Positions 21,779 to 32,736 of a stretch of DNA of 64,000 nt are shown piece after piece. The translations under genes and the position numbers were made by a program. The stretch is taken from the NCBI RefSeq assembly GCF_016808335.1, contig NC_053144.1, forward strand, positions 19,638,403-19,702,402. The letters run 5' to 3'. Origin of the DNA: Panicum virgatum (Eukaryota; Streptophyta; Magnoliopsida; Poales; Poaceae). The notes below the pieces were generated by a model, which saw only the letters and a program-made list of their open reading frames with translations, ran no database searches and was not told the DNA's origin. Position 1 is the first letter of the stretch; each line of letters opens with the position of its first letter.

Positions 21779-22047
21779 TTCGCGCTGTGATCGCGGCACC
21801 CGGTCGGCCACGCGCGGCGTCGGGCACGCGTGCGCGGTCGGGCGCGTCGTGCGGGTCGAGGGTGAACAGGGCAGTGGATTCAGATGTTGGGGTTGGGTCT
21901 TTCCGAAGATCGGAAGATCAGGCGGGAAAAGTTTTCAGGATTTATTTTTTAGGGCTTTAGGAGGATTCCGAGCTCAACGACGAAAAACTTTGCGATTAAA
22001 TATTTTTATCGCATGTTTTAACTTGGTTGATTTTGCCGGATGTCACA

Positions 22048-22061
22048 AACCTACCCCACTT
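22048..22061 (-). other. Polypurine tract, first Tekay-type element
   Basis: Minus-strand AAGTGGGGTAGGTT lies directly before the 3' LTR start TGTGACATCC. It lies within the open pol reading frame (QFKWGRF). Confidence 0.75.
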
Positions 22062-22739
22062 AAATTGAATCTCGTCCTCGAGATTCGGCTGGCTTCTAAA
22101 CAGATGGGGAAATTCTTTCTTCAGAGCGTCTTCACGTTCCCACGTCGCTTCTTCTACTCCATGTCTGCTCCACTGAACTCTGCAGATCCGTACTTCGGAG
22201 TTTCTGGTTCTCCTGGTGACAGTGTCCAAGATCTTGACCGGTATTTCCTGGTATTGCAGGTCTGGCTGCAGATCTATCATTTCTACCGGCACGTGTTCTG
22301 CCTCGGGTACCTTCAAACACCTTCTCAACTGCGAGACATGAAACACTGGGTGTATGTCCGACATTTCTTCTGGTAGCTCTAGATGGTACGCTACTGCTCT
22401 GACTTTCTTCAGAACTCGGTACGGTCCAATGTACCGAGGGGCCAGCTTTCCTTGTACCTGAAACCTTCGGGTTCCTCGAATGGGTGAAACCTTGAGATAT
22501 GCGAAATCTCCTGAGTTGAAACTTATTTCCCGTATTTTCTTGTCCGCGTAGCTCTTCTGTCGGGACTGGGCTGCTTTATGCTTTTCTCTAATCTCGGCAA
22601 CTCTTTCTTCCGCTTCCTTTATTAGTGCGAGCCCGACTAGGGCACGCTCTCTGACTTTTGACCACATCAGGGGAGTTCGGCATTTTCTCCCGTAAAGAGC
22701 TTCGAACGGTGACATGCCTAAACTCGCTTGATAACCGTT

Positions 22740-24221
22740 TGTAACGAACATGGCACCATTTATGCCATTTCGAGTGATTTTGGTGATCGAATGACAACAC
22801 AACACTTGGACTAATATGTTTGTTAAGATGATCATTCTCAGGATTTTAGGTTCAAGTGATGACAAAGAGAGAGAGAGAGAGAGAGAAGATAAGCGTAGCA
22901 AGGCCCAAAGGGCCGCCCCTCGCGGGTCTCAGGGCAACGCCCTGAAAGCTCTTCGGTCAGTAGCACCGGAAGAACCGACGCCAAGGGCATCGGTGCATCC
23001 GATGGTAGTCGGAAGAACCGACGCTATGGAATTCTGGTGCAGAAGGGAATCGAAGCCAAGTCAGCCTATAGGCACCGGTTGAACCGACGGGTCAAAAAGG
23101 GGCATCGGTGCATTGGGCGTCCTATGTTCCAGAGACAATGTCAAGCACCCAGGAGAAGATTCTTCAGCACCGGTTCAACCGACGGTGCATCGGAGTATTG
23201 CGTCGGTGCAATGAAGTCAGCGCCCAGTAGAAGATTCTTAAGCACCGGATGAACCGGTGATGCATCGGTACAAAGCATCGGTTCAACCGGTGGTCTCTGC
23301 GTCCGCTGTCAGGACTTCAACGGCTACTTCGGTTTGTGAGTGACCGGAAGAACCGACGCTACCCCTGTCAGAGGCATCGGTTCTTCCGGTGATACGCATA
23401 TTTTCAGTTGACCGTTGGAGCAACGGCTACAAGACTTGGTGGCCTATATATACGCCTCACCCCGGCCATTTGAAAAGTGCTGGAGTTGCTGGACATCCCA
23501 CACACACCCAAGAACATCTCCAACCACCATAGAGCTTCATTGTACATCATATAGGCTTAAGCACACTTGTGAGAGTGCTTAGTGCTTGTAATAGGGATTA
23601 GTTCTTGCGAGAGCTCCCTTGAGAGATGTTTTGCTGCGGCAAGCAACTTGTGATCTGTCGTGTGACCCTCCGTCTTGGTGTGGAGTGGCAACGACACTTT
23701 GTGCGGGGGAAGAGGAGGCCCCCTCCTTGGTGGAGAAGCTCCGTAGTGGATTACGGCCGGGTGACCGAGAGAGACGGTGGCAGTGCACGAGACTCGGTGT
23801 CTTAGGGGCACTTGCCTTTGCTTGCCGGCATCGCCTTGGTGGCGAAGTGCAAGACGGTGATCGGAAGAGCCTCGGTGTCCCGTGGACGTAGGCGTTTGTG
23901 CCGAACCACGTTACATGACCGTGTCTACTCGGGAGTTTGCATCCCTCTTGCACTTACCTCTTTACTTACCGCATTACGTTTCCGCATTTACTCTATCTTG
24001 CGTACCTTTACTCTCCTAGTTAGTTTGTTTAAGATTGGCTAGGTTGCAAGTCTTTTAGGAGTAAGTAGAGAGTAGCATAGATAAACCTTAGTCTTAACTA
24101 GCATATATAGGACGTGTTAGGTTTATCTTATGCAAAAGGTTTGAGCCCTAGGTTAAAAAGCGATTAGCGACCCTATTCACCCCCTCCCCCTCTAGGGTCG
24201 GACACCCCGGTGATCCTTACA
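22740..24221 (+). mobile_element. Solo LTR, 1482 bp, inside integrase
   Basis: Starts TGTAACGAAC and ends GATCCTTACA. Flanks are CCGTT (22735-22739) and CCGCT (24222-24226), a 5-bp duplication with one difference. The host sequence resumes as GYQASLGMSP on the far side, confirming insertion in the pol gene. A TATA-type box (cctatatatacg) lies at about 23443-23454, followed by a leader. Upstream of it are repeated CACCGGTTGAACCGACG-like words (22970-23400) and a (GA)n run (22864-22887). Same family and length as 7524-9005. Confidence 0.88.
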
Positions 24222-27200
24222 CCGCTGTTGTATGAAAATTCTGCATAAGGTAAACTTTGTCCCAATCCTTGCCATAGGTGAGAACACATGCTCTCAACAT
24301 ATCCTCCATAATCTGATTCACCCTTTCCGTTTGGCCATCCGTCTGTGGGTGATAAGCGGAGCTGAAATCCAACTTGGTGCCCATGGCTTTATGCAAACTT
24401 TTCCAAAACCTAGAGGTGAACTGGGTCCCTCTATCTGAAACAATGCGGCTGGGCACACCATGCAACTTCACAATGTTCTCCACATAGAGCTTGGCTAGCT
24501 TTTCTCCACCGTAGTTGGTTCGCACGGGTATGAAGTGAGCTGCTTTAGTGAGTCGGTCCACTATTACCCATATGGAGTCATGTCCTTTCTGGGTCCTAGG
24601 CAAACCCGCTACGAAATCCATTCCTATCTCATCCCACTTCCAAACTGGGATGGGTAAGGGTTGCAACAGCCCTGCTGGCTTCTGATGTTCGGCCTTGATC
24701 CTTTGACAAGTATCACAACGGGCGACAAATCGTGCAATATCCGCCTTCATTCCATTCCACCAGTATTTTTGTTTTAAGTCCATATACATTTTGGTGGATC
24801 CTGGGTGAATGGAATATGCCGAGTTGTGAGCTTCATCCATGATTATCTGCCTGAAGTCTCCTTTCTGGGGCACACAAATTCTATCTTTATACCATAAGGT
24901 TCCCCTATTATCCACCCTAAAATCTGGCGCCTTATTTTCTCCAGTCTGCCTCCGGATTTCCATCAGCCCCTTGTCCGAACTTTGCGCCTTTCTGATTTTA
25001 TCTTCTAGTGTGGATTGGACATTCAGCACTTGGCTGGAACCTCGAGGGACAATGTGCACATTTAATCGTGCCACTTCCTCTCGCAGATGATCATCCTTGG
25101 GTCCATAGGATTTCCGACTTAGGGCATCTGCTACCACGTTTGCTTTCCCCGGGTGGTAATGGATTTCCAAATTATAATCTTTAACCAATTCCAGCCATCT
25201 CCTTTGCCTTAAGTTCAAATCCGGCTGGGTGAAGATATACTTCAGGCTCTTATGGTCAGTATAAATCTCGCACTTATTTCCAATCAAATAATGCCTCCAA
25301 ATTTTAAGTGCGTGCACTATGGCTGCAAATTCCAAATCATGGGTCGGATAGTTCTACTCATGAGACCAGAGCTGGCGGGAAGCATATGCAACGACTTTCC
25401 CATCTTGCATCAGCACACAACCCAATCCTTGTCGGGATGCATCACAATAGATTACAAAATCCCGATGAATATCCGGTAGGGTTAGTACTGGAGCGGTCGT
25501 CAGTCTTTGCTTCAATTCCTGGAAACTCCTTTCACACGACTCCGTCCAGGTGAATTTCTTCTCATTCTTGATTAGCTCTGTCATGGGCCGGGCTATCTTG
25601 GAAAATCCTTCAATGAATCTCCGATAATACCCAGCTAACCCAAGAAAACTTCTGATCTCACTGATGTTGGTCGGTTGCTGCCAGTTGGAGACTGCTTCGA
25701 CCTTCTCGGGGTCCACTGCTACTCCTTCCGCGGTCAAAATATGACCAAGGAAGGCTACTTTCTCCAGCCAGAACTCACACTTGCTGAATTTGGCGTATAG
25801 TCTATGCACTCTCAGCTTTTCCAAAACTACCCTCAGGTGCTGCTCGTGCTCCTGAATACTCTTGGAGTAAATAAGTATGTCGTCGATGAAGACTACGACG
25901 AACTTATCTAACTCGTCCATAAACACCTTGTTCATGAGGTTCATGAAATAAGCAGGTGCATTTGTCAGTCCAAAAGACATTACTGTGAACTCAAACTGCC
26001 CGTATCGGGTGACAAAGGCTGTCTTCGGGATATCGCTCTCCCTAATCTTGAGCTGAAAATATCCGGACCTCAGATCAATCTTGGAGAAGTACTTGGCCCC
26101 TTTTAACTGATAAAAAAGGACATCGATCCAGGGAAGAGGGTACTTGTTCTTGATAGTGACTTCGTTTAGTGCCCGGTAATCTACACATAACCTCATACTT
26201 CCGTCCTTCTTCTTGACAAATAGAACCGGGGCTCTCCAAGGAGACGAGTTTGGCCTGATGAAGCCAATTCATTGTAGTTCTTCCAGCTGTTTCTTTAATT
26301 CTGCTAACTCAGAGGCTGCCATCCTATAGGGTCTCTTGGCTATAGGGGCGGTTCCAGGAACAAGGTCAATAACAAACTCTACATCCCTATCTGGTGGCAT
26401 ACCGGGGAGTTCTTCAGGAAAGACATCTGGGTATTCGTTCACTACTGGGACTTCTTCCAAGGACTTGGTTTCCATGCTAAACACCATCGGGTTTGATCCA
26501 CTCTCCCGGGTATGACATGTCACTCGGACTCCTTCCGGGTTCGTGAGGTGTACCACCTTGTCAGTACATCCTATGAGGCCATTGTGTCTACTTAACCAGT
26601 CCATTCCAAGGATCACGTCTATTCCCTTGGACTTTAGTACTACTAAGTCTGCTAAAAATTCTACCCCACTTAAATTGATCCTTACCCGTAGACAACCTAG
26701 TTGACAGTTGATGTCACCTCCAGTCGTCCGGGTTAATAGGGGTGTTTTTAGTAGTACTGTAGGTATTTTGTGCTTTTCCACAAAACTCGAGGATATGAAT
26801 GAGTGTGATGCTCCAGAATCAAATAACACTATTGCAAGGGCTGAGCTGACTAGGTACTCACCGAGTACTACGCCCTGAGCTCCTTGAGCCTCCTGTGCGT
26901 TGATGTGGTTGACACGGGCTTGTCCAAACGACTGCTGGGGCTGCCTCATCTGCTGACTGTTGTTGTTGGCGTTGCTGTTGTTGCGGATGGGCACTCGGTT
27001 GGCACCCGACAGGACTGGCCTTGGCCCATTCACTGTATTGGAGAAGGCAGACGTAGCTGGCTTGTTCTTGGCATAGGGGCAGTCGGCGATGAAATGTCCC
27101 GTCTCACGGCAGTTGAAGTAGGCCCTCACATTGCTGTTGTTGGTGGTGACCTGGCCTGCATTACTCTATGATGCCCTCATGGTGTTCTGGCTTCTGGGCT

Positions 27201-28429
27201 GGGTGTTAGGGGCCCGTGGTCCTATCACTTGAGACTGAGTTCTGTACTGCATTGGGGCTTGGAACCTTGGTGCATTGTAGCTGAAGCTTCTGGGCTTCTG
27301 GAAATGATCCTGCTGGCGAGACTTGCTCTCCAGGAACTTGCGCTTGCTATCCTTTCTTTCATCAACCTTGGCCTTCTCTGTGAGGATCGCCTTGTTCATC
27401 AAAGTGTTGAAATCAGGATAGATCTGAGGGGTGAGCAAGGTCCTGAGTTCTGGGTTTAGTCCCTTCTTGAACATATCCTGCTTCTTCTCGTCATCATTCA
27501 CCTCTTCTGGGGCATATCGGGCCAACTCCATGAACTGATGGGTGTACTCCTCCACCAACATGCTTCCCTACCGCAGAGCGTGGAACTCATCTGCCTTGCA
27601 CTTCATGGTGGCCGAGGGGATATGATATCGGCGGAATTCCTTCACAAATTCCCCCCAAGTGATGGTGGAGGCATATTTGGCAGCAGCGCAGTAATTCTCC
27701 AACCAGGCTAAGGCAGACCCGGTGAGTTGGTGGGCTGCTAGAAGAACCTTGTCCCGATCCTAGCACTTGAATGGCTCGAGCTTTCTCTGAATCACATGAA
27801 GCCAGTCGTCTGCATCCAAGGGGTTGCTGGATCCAGCAAAGGTGGGCGGCTTGGTCCTCAGAAAACCCGTCAGCTTATCATTCAGGGTTTGCTCTCGGGG
27901 CTGCCTGTTGACAAGGGCATTGGCCAGTGTTTCTAGGATGAGGGTCTGATTCTGGATTATTTGTTCCAGGTCTCCGAGGGGTGGAGGTGGTGGCAGTGGC
28001 ACTTCTTCTTGATTCTGTCCTCAGTTCTGACTTACTTCCTGTTCATCCTGGGAAGGGTTCTGTCCATTCGGCTGCACTCCCGTGTCAGCGACTACAGGGT
28101 TCTGAATGCGGGAGGCCCTCGTAATGCTTCGGGAAGCCATCTGTAAATTGGGTAGAGTTTTTGTGAGATTGGGATTAAGTGATGTTTAAGTTGTTTAAAT
28201 CGTATTTCTTTTGAAAAGACAGAATCTACCTTCTACCGATAAGCACACAAATAACAAACACACCACATGGCAAACAACAAGCACTCACAACTTTTATTAA
28301 AACAAGGGAGGGTACAACACGAGGTGAGACTAAAATGCGTACTACACGTCCGGGTACAGGTTCATACATAAAGGTACAACTTAAGCCGGTGAGGCTGGGA
28401 GGTACCACACTAGGGTGGCGTCGGGCATT

Positions 28430-29290
28430 CTACTCGCGGGGCGAGCCTTCTCCTGGGGCGGGATGTGCGGATAGTGCTTGCTCGCCATCCTCTAGGTTTC
28501 CATTTGCCAAGGGTTGCGTAGCAGCTTCTCCTTCATCGGCGGCGGTAGGCCTTTCAGGGTTCTCGGGTGGGGCTTGTGGAGTTATCACGAGTGGTCCCCA
28601 TCCTATGACAGGCGTCCCGAGTAGAACTTGGTCTTCCCCGATTGCCGGGACCGAGGTTCCACTTCTGGTCCATTCTTGCATACGCCGGTCTCGGGCTTGC
28701 CTGAGGCTCTCCTGAGCGACTGCTTCACTGCTGACCACGGCTGCGGCTCTTGCCTCGGCTTGGGCTGCTCGTACCTGTTGCAGTCTCACCGCGAGCTCTG
28801 CTTGCTCGGCTCGATGGGTCTGCTCCCTCAGAATGTTGGCCTGGTCGTCAAAGAGCTGATCCAAGGCGGCTAGGTAGGTAGTCACTTGGTACAGAGGGTT
28901 CTCTTCCTGGCGGCGCCATTCCAGACTTCTTATGCGTGCTTCCCAAACTGGGGTTCTGATGGCCGACGGAAAGAACCTCATTGGCGTGGGGGCTAGGTGT
29001 TCTTCGAAAATCCGTCACAGGTAACAGAGCGCCTTTCTGATGGCCAAGGGATAGGTGTCTTGGTGCCTAAATCCCGTAGCGGTCACTCGCCACGGCTGGA
29101 TGTCGGGGTAGCGATCACTCCTGGCGATGACCGGGATCACCCTGCAGCGGAGGGTACCATGGTGCTCGTACTCTCTGCTGTAGTACCTTGGGCGTTCCGT
29201 AACGCCAAGGCTTTCCAGGGCGTTGATCAAGAGGCTGGGGAAGCCAGGTGCAGCTTGGCAATCGCCCTGGGTCCATCCTTCCTCAGCCAT
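28430..29290 (-). pseudogene. ORF B, extra ORF upstream of gag, one premature stop
   Basis: Starts at ATG 29290, immediately after a T-rich tract ending TTTTCAG. It reads MAEEGWTQGDCQAAPGFPSL, then RPRYYSREYEHHGTLRCRV, RYPDIQPWRVTATGFRHQDT, and after an in-frame TGA near 29013 continues FFPSAIRTPVWEARIRSLEW and a coiled-coil-like stretch (LREQTHRAEQAELAVRLQQV). The C-terminus is acidic and Pro/Gly-rich, ending GEGSPRE. It is paralogous to ORF A: same order REY...GTLRC, RYPD, TGFR..DTY, RKAL, MRFFP, coiled coil. Similar proteins are annotated as hypothetical in grass genomes; no function is known to me. The element 2 copy is at 53792-54657. Confidence 0.75.
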
Positions 29291-29441
29291 CTGAAAACAA
29301 AGATAGGGTGAATAAACTTGCACAATTATTTGGGGTACACAAAGGGAGTAGATGATATTTATTATTGCAATATGGTGGGGTACAAGCTTCATGGTTACAC
29401 GATTATTAGGGCAAAGGTTCTAGCTTGGGGTGCTACTCCTA

Positions 29442-30314
29442 TCATGGGGACTCTTCCTCGATCCTAAGAGGGCGCTTCTTCAGTGGAAGATACTGATCCA
29501 TCACGTCATCCTCGGTTTGAGTACCTTTATCCCAGTGGGTTTCTTCGAGTTCTTCTTCTTCGGTCTGAGTGCCTACATCCCAATGGGTTTCCATGGGTTC
29601 TTCTTCTTCTTCTTCCTCTATCCACCAACCTATTCCTCTGCGAGCCTCGTATTCTTGCATTCGGGCTTGGAGAGCGGCTAGAGAATTCTCGGCGTGTGCG
29701 TTCCTTGTCTGTTGTTCTTCCAGTTCTGCTTCACATTCTTGCATTTGGACTTGGAGAGCGGCTAGGGAATACTCGGCGTGTACGACTCTTGTCCGTTGTT
29801 CATCCAGCTCTTGGGTTGCCTTCTTTGCTCTGTGGACTTGTTGCTTCAGTTGTGCCGCTTGTTCGCGGTAGAGCTCATCCAGGCCGGTGAGATAGATAGA
29901 TAGGTGAGAGATTGTGTCTTCTAGGTCTTCTTCTTCTCTTCCAAGTCCTCTCATCTGGGCAATCCATGTGCGCCCTCTTCCTTCAGTCGGCGGGAAAAAT
30001 CTCATAGGAGTCCGCTGAAGGTGATGCCTATAAATCACGTGTAGGCGTCGCAGGGCTTTACGGGCGGCTTTTTGATAGGTGTCCGGGAAGCGGAAACCAG
30101 TGGTGGAGATGAACCAAGGGTCCACATCTGGGTAGCGGGTGCTCTTTCCCACGAAGATCATCAGGTGGCACCGAAGAGTGCCCTTGGAGTCGTACTCCCG
30201 GTAGATAAACTCTGGTGGGTCCACAACTCCGATGCGTTTCAGGCTGAGTATCAACAACTTAGGTAGGCCGGGCTCTGCATGACAGATTCCGCCAATCTTT
30301 CCATTGTCAGCCAT
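29442..30314 (-). CDS. ORF A, extra 290-aa protein of Tekay-type element
   Basis: An intact 290-residue frame from ATG 30314 to 29442, between the primer site and ORF B. The N-terminal domain (1-100) contains GLPKLLILSLKRIGVVDPPE, FIYREYDSKGTLRCHL, STRYPDVDPWFISTTGFRFP and ARKALRRLHVIY. At 102-106 it has MRFFP. A predicted coiled coil follows (about 140-225) with heptad-like LDELYREQAAQLKQQVHR and two near-repeats AEYSLAALQVQMQE/AENSLAALQARMQE. The tail is acidic with two copies of THWD.GTQTE. The start directly follows TTCCAG, a splice-acceptor-like sequence. Paralogous to ORF B. It is not gag: no zinc knuckle and no gag core. Function unknown; a structural or RNA-binding role is only a guess. 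Confidence 0.75.
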   Translation of the reverse strand: MADNGKIGGICHAEPGLPKLLILSLKRIGVVDPPEFIYREYDSKGTLRCHLMIFVGKSTRYPDVDPWFISTTGFRFPDTYQKAARKALRRLHVIYRHHLQRTPMRFFPPTEGRGRTWIAQMRGLGREEEDLEDTISHLSIYLTGLDELYREQAAQLKQQVHRAKKATQELDEQRTRVVHAEYSLAALQVQMQECEAELEEQQTRNAHAENSLAALQARMQEYEARRGIGWWIEEEEEEEPMETHWDVGTQTEEEELEETHWDKGTQTEDDVMDQYLPLKKRPLRIEEESP

Positions 30315-30440
30315 CTGGAATAGGGCAAGAACCAGTGGTGAGTGTTTGTGTGAAAGCAGGATTAAAGAAAGAAAGTCCTAGTGAAAAAGGGCCAGAAAAA
30401 GGATTTCGCTCCTAGGGTCACGTCCTACGGCCAACCTACG

Positions 30441-30454
30441 GCTCTGATACCACC
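30441..30454 (-). other. Primer-binding site, initiator Met tRNA
   Basis: On the minus strand GGTGGTATCAGAGC directly follows the 5' LTR end, containing TGGTATCAGAGC, the complement of the 3' end of plant initiator Met tRNA. This fixes the element's minus orientation. Confidence 0.9.
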
Positions 30455-30720
30455 TGAAGCGTCCCCTCATAAGAGAAGACTTAAATGTGTTACAAACATC
30501 AGTCCCAGGAGGCTGATGACACATTTATTACATCAGATGATTCATTACCGTACAACTCTACGCGGTAGTGAGCAGAGAAGTGCCACTATCGCGAGGATTA
30601 CAATCCACACACACGCAACAATATTAAATATAAAAAGAAGGTCATCAAAGTCTTGCGCCATGCGGTATCTCCTGCGGGTGACCCTAATCCACAAGCAAGG
30701 CTGGGTGTAGGACGGTACCC

Positions 30721-30761
30721 CTACTCAACGTCGTCGTCAGGTACAAAGTCTGGATCTTCTT
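30721..30761 (-). other. Conserved LTR mini-exon EEDPDF..., 5' LTR
   Basis: Preceded in sense by TTTTTACAG. With one carried base it reads EEDPDFVPDDDVE and TAG. It differs from the left-LTR copy by one substitution (Asp for Asn). Confidence 0.45.
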
Positions 30762-31859
30762 CTGTAAAAATTAAGAATGGGATGAGTACAAGCATACTCA
30801 GCAAGTCCAACCACACCCATGGAGGGGGTATAAACAGAATATAATGCACAGGGTAAATCAAGGATAAGGCTAGGGTTTGATTTGCGAAAAGCTATATTTT
30901 ATGCAGGGGTTCATTTGGAAGAAAGCATTTTCCAAAACCAGTTTTCTTGTACCGAGTAACACGAGGGGTTGATCCACACAGGATCCAAGTTTTAAACTGC
31001 TACCGGACTCCTCATCCGCCGTAGCACACGGCACAACTGCCGGACACATTTCCAAAACAACTCACGCCAATCCATCCATTCCTAGATGAAACACTAGTTG
31101 TGAGACCACACCGTAACTCGCCCAGTACCGTGGGCACAGACTATTCGAATAGGTTTCAACTCTGCAGAGGTGTGCAACTTTACCCACAAGTGGGGTACCA
31201 CAATACGATCACCTTAGTGTCGGTGCAGATCCCAACAAAGCCTTTACCCACCTTAGCTAGACCTAACTAGCCACCACGGGATCCACCAAGGGGCCATTGA
31301 CCTATCTCTGAGGTTTAACCGGAGCCTAAGTCACACAGAACATATCCCTTCTCCTTGGCCACCCGTTGCTCTCAGCTCTACTGATGGCTATCAGTCTAAC
31401 TAGTGGGGTTTATGCTAAGCCGTTGCCCATACAACGGTCGAGTGGTTTGCACGAAAGTGGAGTTTGGTGAGATGTAACACCAACTCGGTCCTTAGGGGTG
31501 ACAAGATGGATATCTCCCTTCTTTGCTCTGCCACACAGGCACAAGCACACCGAACGGCAAATCACACAGAAATGCCATCCATCCCGTCTAGATTCATCTT
31601 TCGAAAAATTCTACTTTTAACCCTCCCCCCCACATCTTTTCTTTATAAAACAAGTTGAAATGTGTATAAGGTCCTAAGCGTTCTAGCAGCGATTAACGTC
31701 CAAACAAAACACATTCAGACATTAATCTAGGTGATCAAGGAATGGTTATAACAAATCAAGGGGTGGCTATCCAACCGTGTTTTCAGCAAGCAAAACACAT
31801 ACAATTTTATAAAACAGGCCAATAGGTTGTGTTTATAAAAACTAGGACAAAAGCATGCA

Positions 31860-31978
31860 TCAAAGGATGGGATTGAACTTGCCGTCTTCGAAGCCTTCGG
31901 GGAGGTCCTGGTCGAAGCACTGTCCTTCGGGCTCGCAGTACTGCTCGTCAACGGGCTCTCCTTCGTTCACACCGTGGT
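31860..31978 (-). other. Conserved LTR acidic frame, 5' LTR, 11-codon deletion
   Basis: Reads DHGVNEGEPVDEQYCEPEGQ and ends GFEDGKFNPIL. Relative to 20003-20154 it lacks 33 bases between two GGGCTC copies, so the frame is preserved. Confidence 0.4.
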
Positions 31979-32736
31979 CTATGACGCATACAAACAAACA
32001 CACAATCAAGAAAAAGAAATAAAAGTTTTATCGTTGAGCTCGAATCGGAAATATTTAAGATATGGAGTTCGAAGTAGTATTTTTGGGCGGTTTCCTAATG
32101 GCATGGCCAAAACTATGTTATGAGAGGCGTGGTAAAGTTTTAGGTCGATCCGAGGTCGTTTGGCGCATGAAATGATATGTTATATAAAGGTTTAGGTGTT
32201 AAATAAGGGGTCAGGGACCTGTTTGTAATTAGTTTTGAAAAGGGAAGGACTAGATTGTAATTTCCAGAAATATCTGGGGTTCACTGGAAATATGCAGGGG
32301 CATCTTTGGAATTAAGTTTATGGTGGTAGGGTTTATTTGCGAATAAGAAAGTAGGAAAGGGTTCTTTTGCAAATAAATTAGAGAGGTGGGAGGACTCTTA
32401 ATTAAATTGAATAAAGAGGAGGGGGTTTTGGGCAAATGTGCCCCCTTCTCCTTCCCCCCGACCGCAGAACAGGGGAGGGGGCGGCGCATCGCCGGCGGCG
32501 GCCCTGGGCTGCGGTCTGGGCCCGGGAGTGGCTCTGGGGTGAGGGAAAAGGGCGAGGGAGTCGCGGTGGGTCGATTCCCCCACTCAATTCGAGCGGGGGT
32601 GGCCTGTGGAGGCGTGGCCATGGGGGTGGGCGGCGGCCGGCGGCTGGCGCGTGCGGCTGCGGCACTGTAGAGCCTAGCGTCGGCCGGGTTTAGGGGGAAA
32701 GCATGAGGGAGGCGAGGAGGTCCTATTCCCCTCCTT

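Larger units (their letters stand above)
18587..22047 (-). repeat. 3' LTR of the first Tekay-type element, 3461 bp
   Basis: In sense orientation it begins TGTGACATCC and ends GGGGACGCTTCA. It is closely similar to the LTR at 30455-33828 with scattered substitutions and small indels, including 33 bases (about 20075-20110) absent from the other LTR. Features in sense order: a homopurine tract on plus (21652-21778), a TATA-type box (ctataaag, about 21051-21062), a GC-rich leader, a splice-donor-like GAG/GTAAGG at 20915, an acidic exon-like frame (20003-20154) and a second short acidic frame (18853-18893). Confidence 0.9.
21996..28140 (-). pseudogene. gag-pol of first Tekay-type element, interrupted
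   Basis: Sense order from ATG 28140: gag with LETLANALVNRQPREQT and FLRTKPPTFAGSSNPLDADD, in-frame stops near 28023, 27768, 27567 and 27168. The zinc knuckle (about 27125) reads [14 protein letters not shown], its first Cys replaced by Tyr. Protease [12 protein letters not shown] (about 26825); reverse transcriptase with the [10 protein letters not shown] catalytic site (about 25880); a stop at 25356 after RQLWSHE; RNase [10 protein letters not shown] and ADALSR; integrase [30 protein letters not shown] and DGQTERVNQ, so D, D and E are all visible. A solo LTR (22740-24221) interrupts it just after. The rest gives ASLGMSPFEALYGRKCRTP and a chromodomain with ILDTVTRRTRNSEVRI. The frame runs through the polypurine tract into the 3' LTR and stops at 21996. 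Confidence 0.9.

Noticed and set aside
21582..22376. A 264-aa plus-strand protein across the LTR edge
   Set aside because: It is antisense to the LTR U3 and pol, and starts in a purine tract. Shadow frame.
22970..23400. A CRISPR-like repeat array
   Set aside because: Repeats are short, degenerate, in both orientations and unevenly spaced within an LTR; the context is a plant nuclear genome.
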